DNA from: Microbacterium sp. Marseille-Q6965
Lineage (GTDB): Bacteria; Actinomycetota; Actinomycetes; Actinomycetales; Microbacteriaceae
NCBI RefSeq assembly: GCF_946151065.1
Contig: NZ_CAMGZA010000001.1
Span: 930,001-994,000 of the forward strand
Direction of reading: 5' to 3'
DNA length: 64,000 nucleotides
Positions 61,773 to 64,000 of this stretch are shown piece after piece. Under the pieces are notes generated by a model. It did not search any database. It was not told where the DNA came from and was given only the letters and a program-made list of their open reading frames with translations. A program made the position numbers and the translations under genes. Each line of letters starts with the position of its first letter. Position 1 is the stretch's first letter.

Positions 61773-62490
61773 CATCGCCGGCGTCTCGGTGCGGACGGTC
61801 CGCCACTATCACCAGCTCGGCCTGATGCCGGAGCCGGAGCGGGACGAATCGGGGTACCGGCGCTATCGCTCGCGCGACGTCGTGCGGCTGCTGCGCATTC
61901 GCGCCCTTGCCGATGTCGGCATCCCCCTCGCGCGGATCGAGGAGCTTCTCGACGCGGAGACGCAAGTGGTGGAGGACATGCTCGGCGAGCTCGAGCGGGA
62001 GCTGGAGTCGCAGGTGCGGCGCCTGCGCGCGCGACAGGCGCGCATCGCGAGGATCCGCGGCACGGACCCGCGTCTGCCGCCGGCGCTTCGCGGCCTGGCG
62101 GCGACCCTGCGCGGCGCCGGCTTCGACGACGCGGCCATCGCGGCGGAACGTGACGCCATCCTGCTGGCGGAGGCGATCGGCGAACGAGGGACGCCCACGT
62201 GGACGATGGGACTGTTCTTCGCCGACTTCGAGGACCCCTCGCAGGCGGAGCGGCTTCTCGAGCTGTGGCGGCGCTTCGATGCCGTCGGCGACGACGACGC
62301 GGCCGAAGCGGAGGAACTGGTCGACGCCTTCTCGGAGCTGTTTCGCGCCCATCTGCAGGCCTCGGGCCGAGGCGCAGGCGCGCCGCAGCCACCGGATCCG
62401 CTGGGGCAGCTTCTCATCGCCGACCACGTCGCCAGCCTGCCCCGGGCGCAGCGCCGCATCGTCGAAGCGGTCAGCGCCCGCTTCGCCTGA
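61747..62490 (+). CDS. MerR-family transcriptional regulator
   Basis: 247 aa. The MerR winged helix is at 1-70 (MLTIGQLADIAGVSVRTVRH, SGYRRYRSRDVVRLLRIRAL), a dimerisation helix at about 75-110 (DMLGELERELESQVRRLRAR), and a helical C-terminal effector domain (about 125-245) without metal-binding cysteines. This is the drug-sensing (TipAL/BmrR-like) rather than metal-sensing type. The start at 61747 is fixed by the conserved N-terminus; it overlaps the MFS gene by 26 bases. It should act on the long-spacer promoter at 60496. Confidence 0.93.
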   Translation: MLTIGQLADIAGVSVRTVRHYHQLGLMPEPERDESGYRRYRSRDVVRLLRIRALADVGIPLARIEELLDAETQVVEDMLGELERELESQVRRLRARQARIARIRGTDPRLPPALRGLAATLRGAGFDDAAIAAERDAILLAEAIGERGTPTWTMGLFFADFEDPSQAERLLELWRRFDAVGDDDAAEAEELVDAFSELFRAHLQASGRGAGAPQPPDPLGQLLIADHVASLPRAQRRIVEAVSARFA

Positions 62491-62597
62491 GCGACACGGC
62501 CGGCGCCTCGCGCCCAGGGACCGCCCACGGTTCGCGGAGCGAATGCGCAGGCCCGCACCCTCGACTCCCCGCGGCGGCCGGCGTACGCTGCTTTCGC

Positions 62598-62753
62598 ATG
62601 ACAGATCGAGAGAACTTCACTCAGTCGCACAGCACGGATACGCGAGCGATCTGCGAGCGCCTGGACGCCATCCTCGCGATCCTCACCCGCATGGAGTCGC
62701 AGCAGCGCGACGAGGCCAGGTTCGGCCTGGACGGGCGCGACGTTCGCGTCTAG
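62598..62753 (+). CDS. Possible small protein of unknown function
   Basis: 51 aa (MTDRENFTQSHSTDTRAICE, then an amphipathic helix LDAILAILTRMESQQRDEARF). ATG at 62598 has TACGCT eight bases upstream, consistent with the leaderless starts of neighbours. The composition is polar and less Ala/Arg-biased than shadow reading frames. No homologue recognised, so it may not be real. Confidence 0.45.
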   Translation: MTDRENFTQSHSTDTRAICERLDAILAILTRMESQQRDEARFGLDGRDVRV

Positions 62754-62823
62754 CCCCCCCTCCACGAGAGGCACCGGCGCGCGCCTGAAGCGCCATCCTC
62801 CGCGCAGGAGTCTCCGCAGCACG

Positions 62824-62877
62824 GCGAAGGCCCCGACCTACCGCCTCGCGAGGGAGGTGGCGGGTCGGGGCCTTCGC
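62824..62877. terminator. Terminator downstream of nrdF
   Basis: GCGAAGGCCCCGACC at 62824-62838 pairs perfectly (15 bp) with GGTCGGGGCCTTCGC at 62863-62877, and the loop has an inner CCGCC/GGCGG stem. It lies 27 bases beyond the nrdF stop at 62905 and serves transcripts from both sides. Confidence 0.88.
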
Positions 62878-62904
62878 GGTCACATCACGGTGTGAGGGGC
62901 CCGG

Positions 62905-63915
<1,011 letters not shown>

Positions 63916-64000
63916 TCAGAGCGTGCAGCTGACGCAGCCCTCGACCTCGGTGCCCTCCAGCGCCATCTGACGCAGGCGGATGTAGTAGATCGTCTTGATG
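63916..64000 (-). CDS. nrdE: C-terminal fragment of class Ib ribonucleotide reductase large subunit
   Basis: Only the last 28 codons are inside the window, ending in MALEGTEVEGCVSCTL. KTIYYIRLRQ and the C-terminal CVSC redox pair, which is reduced by NrdH/thioredoxin and relays electrons to the active site, are typical of NrdE. The rest lies beyond 64000. It precedes nrdF in the same transcript. Confidence 0.93.
   Translation of the reverse strand, partial: IKTIYYIRLRQMALEGTEVEGCVSCTL

Overview
The window is a GC-rich (about 70% by eye), densely packed chromosomal segment from an actinobacterium, most likely a Microbacterium or close relative in the Microbacteriaceae. Supporting signs are the fused E1/E2 2-oxoglutarate dehydrogenase (odhA/kgd type), GTP-dependent PEPCK, class Ib ribonucleotide reductase, a SigR/RsrA-type sigma/anti-sigma pair next to aroA-rsgA, small Microbacteriaceae-type proteins, many ATGA/GTGA stop-start overlaps, and many start codons only 6-7 bases after a TANNNT-like -10 box (leaderless mRNA architecture). 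No rRNA, tRNA, CRISPR array, insertion sequence, integrase or prophage gene was seen.

Layout. 1-3832: end of a peptide ABC operon (two permeases and a fused double ATPase). 3887-6045 (minus): flavin disulfide-reductase-type enzyme and a lipoprotein. 6181-8376: a small HTH protein and an ABC exporter behind a promoter with two near-identical palindromes. 8416-13641: AlkZ-like protein, S9 peptidase, small membrane protein, Gly/Ala-rich protein, pyrimidine-dimer glycosylase. 13766-17172: pckG divergent from a RamB-like regulator. 18440-25488: alpha/beta hydrolase, complete second peptide ABC transporter, zinc alcohol dehydrogenase. 25525-29403: acetyltransferase, an AbiEi-like/nuclease-like gene flanked by short GGCAACG repeats, and the coupled operon SDR-phosphoribosyltransferase-ung. 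29538-32216: metY and metX, with a long stem-loop between them. 32227-39640: MFS transporter, thiamine-binding protein, GT87-like mannosyltransferase, NAD(P)H-hydrate dehydratase, old yellow enzyme, two CNNM/HlyC-CorC proteins. 39890-43585: odhA. 43641-47338: Eis-like acetyltransferase, DUF808 protein, Bcr-type MFS pump. 47431-50826: rsrA-sigR divergent from aroA-rsgA. 50854-57003: Bcp peroxiredoxin, small conserved protein, citrate-type two-component system divergent from a CitMHS transporter, hydrolase, PPOX-fold protein. 57125-60499: small accessory genes (DUF488, three GNATs, a nucleotidyltransferase-like protein). 60534-62490: MFS pump with its MerR regulator. 62905-64000: nrdF and the end of nrdE.

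Functionally the window mixes core metabolism (methionine, shikimate, TCA cycle, gluconeogenesis, dNTP synthesis), nutrient uptake (peptides, citrate), DNA repair (UDG, dimer glycosylase, AlkZ-like) and self-contained regulator-transporter modules. The most interesting signals are regulatory or repeat-like: paired palindromes embedded in the -35/-10 of the HTH-ABC exporter promoter; a repeat family on both sides of the AbiEi/nuclease-like gene; a long-spacer MerR-type promoter with a perfect palindrome; inverted repeats in the pckG/ramB, citrate and zinc-ADH control regions; and the metY-metX stem-loop. I did not find a clearly new multi-gene defence or biosynthetic system.
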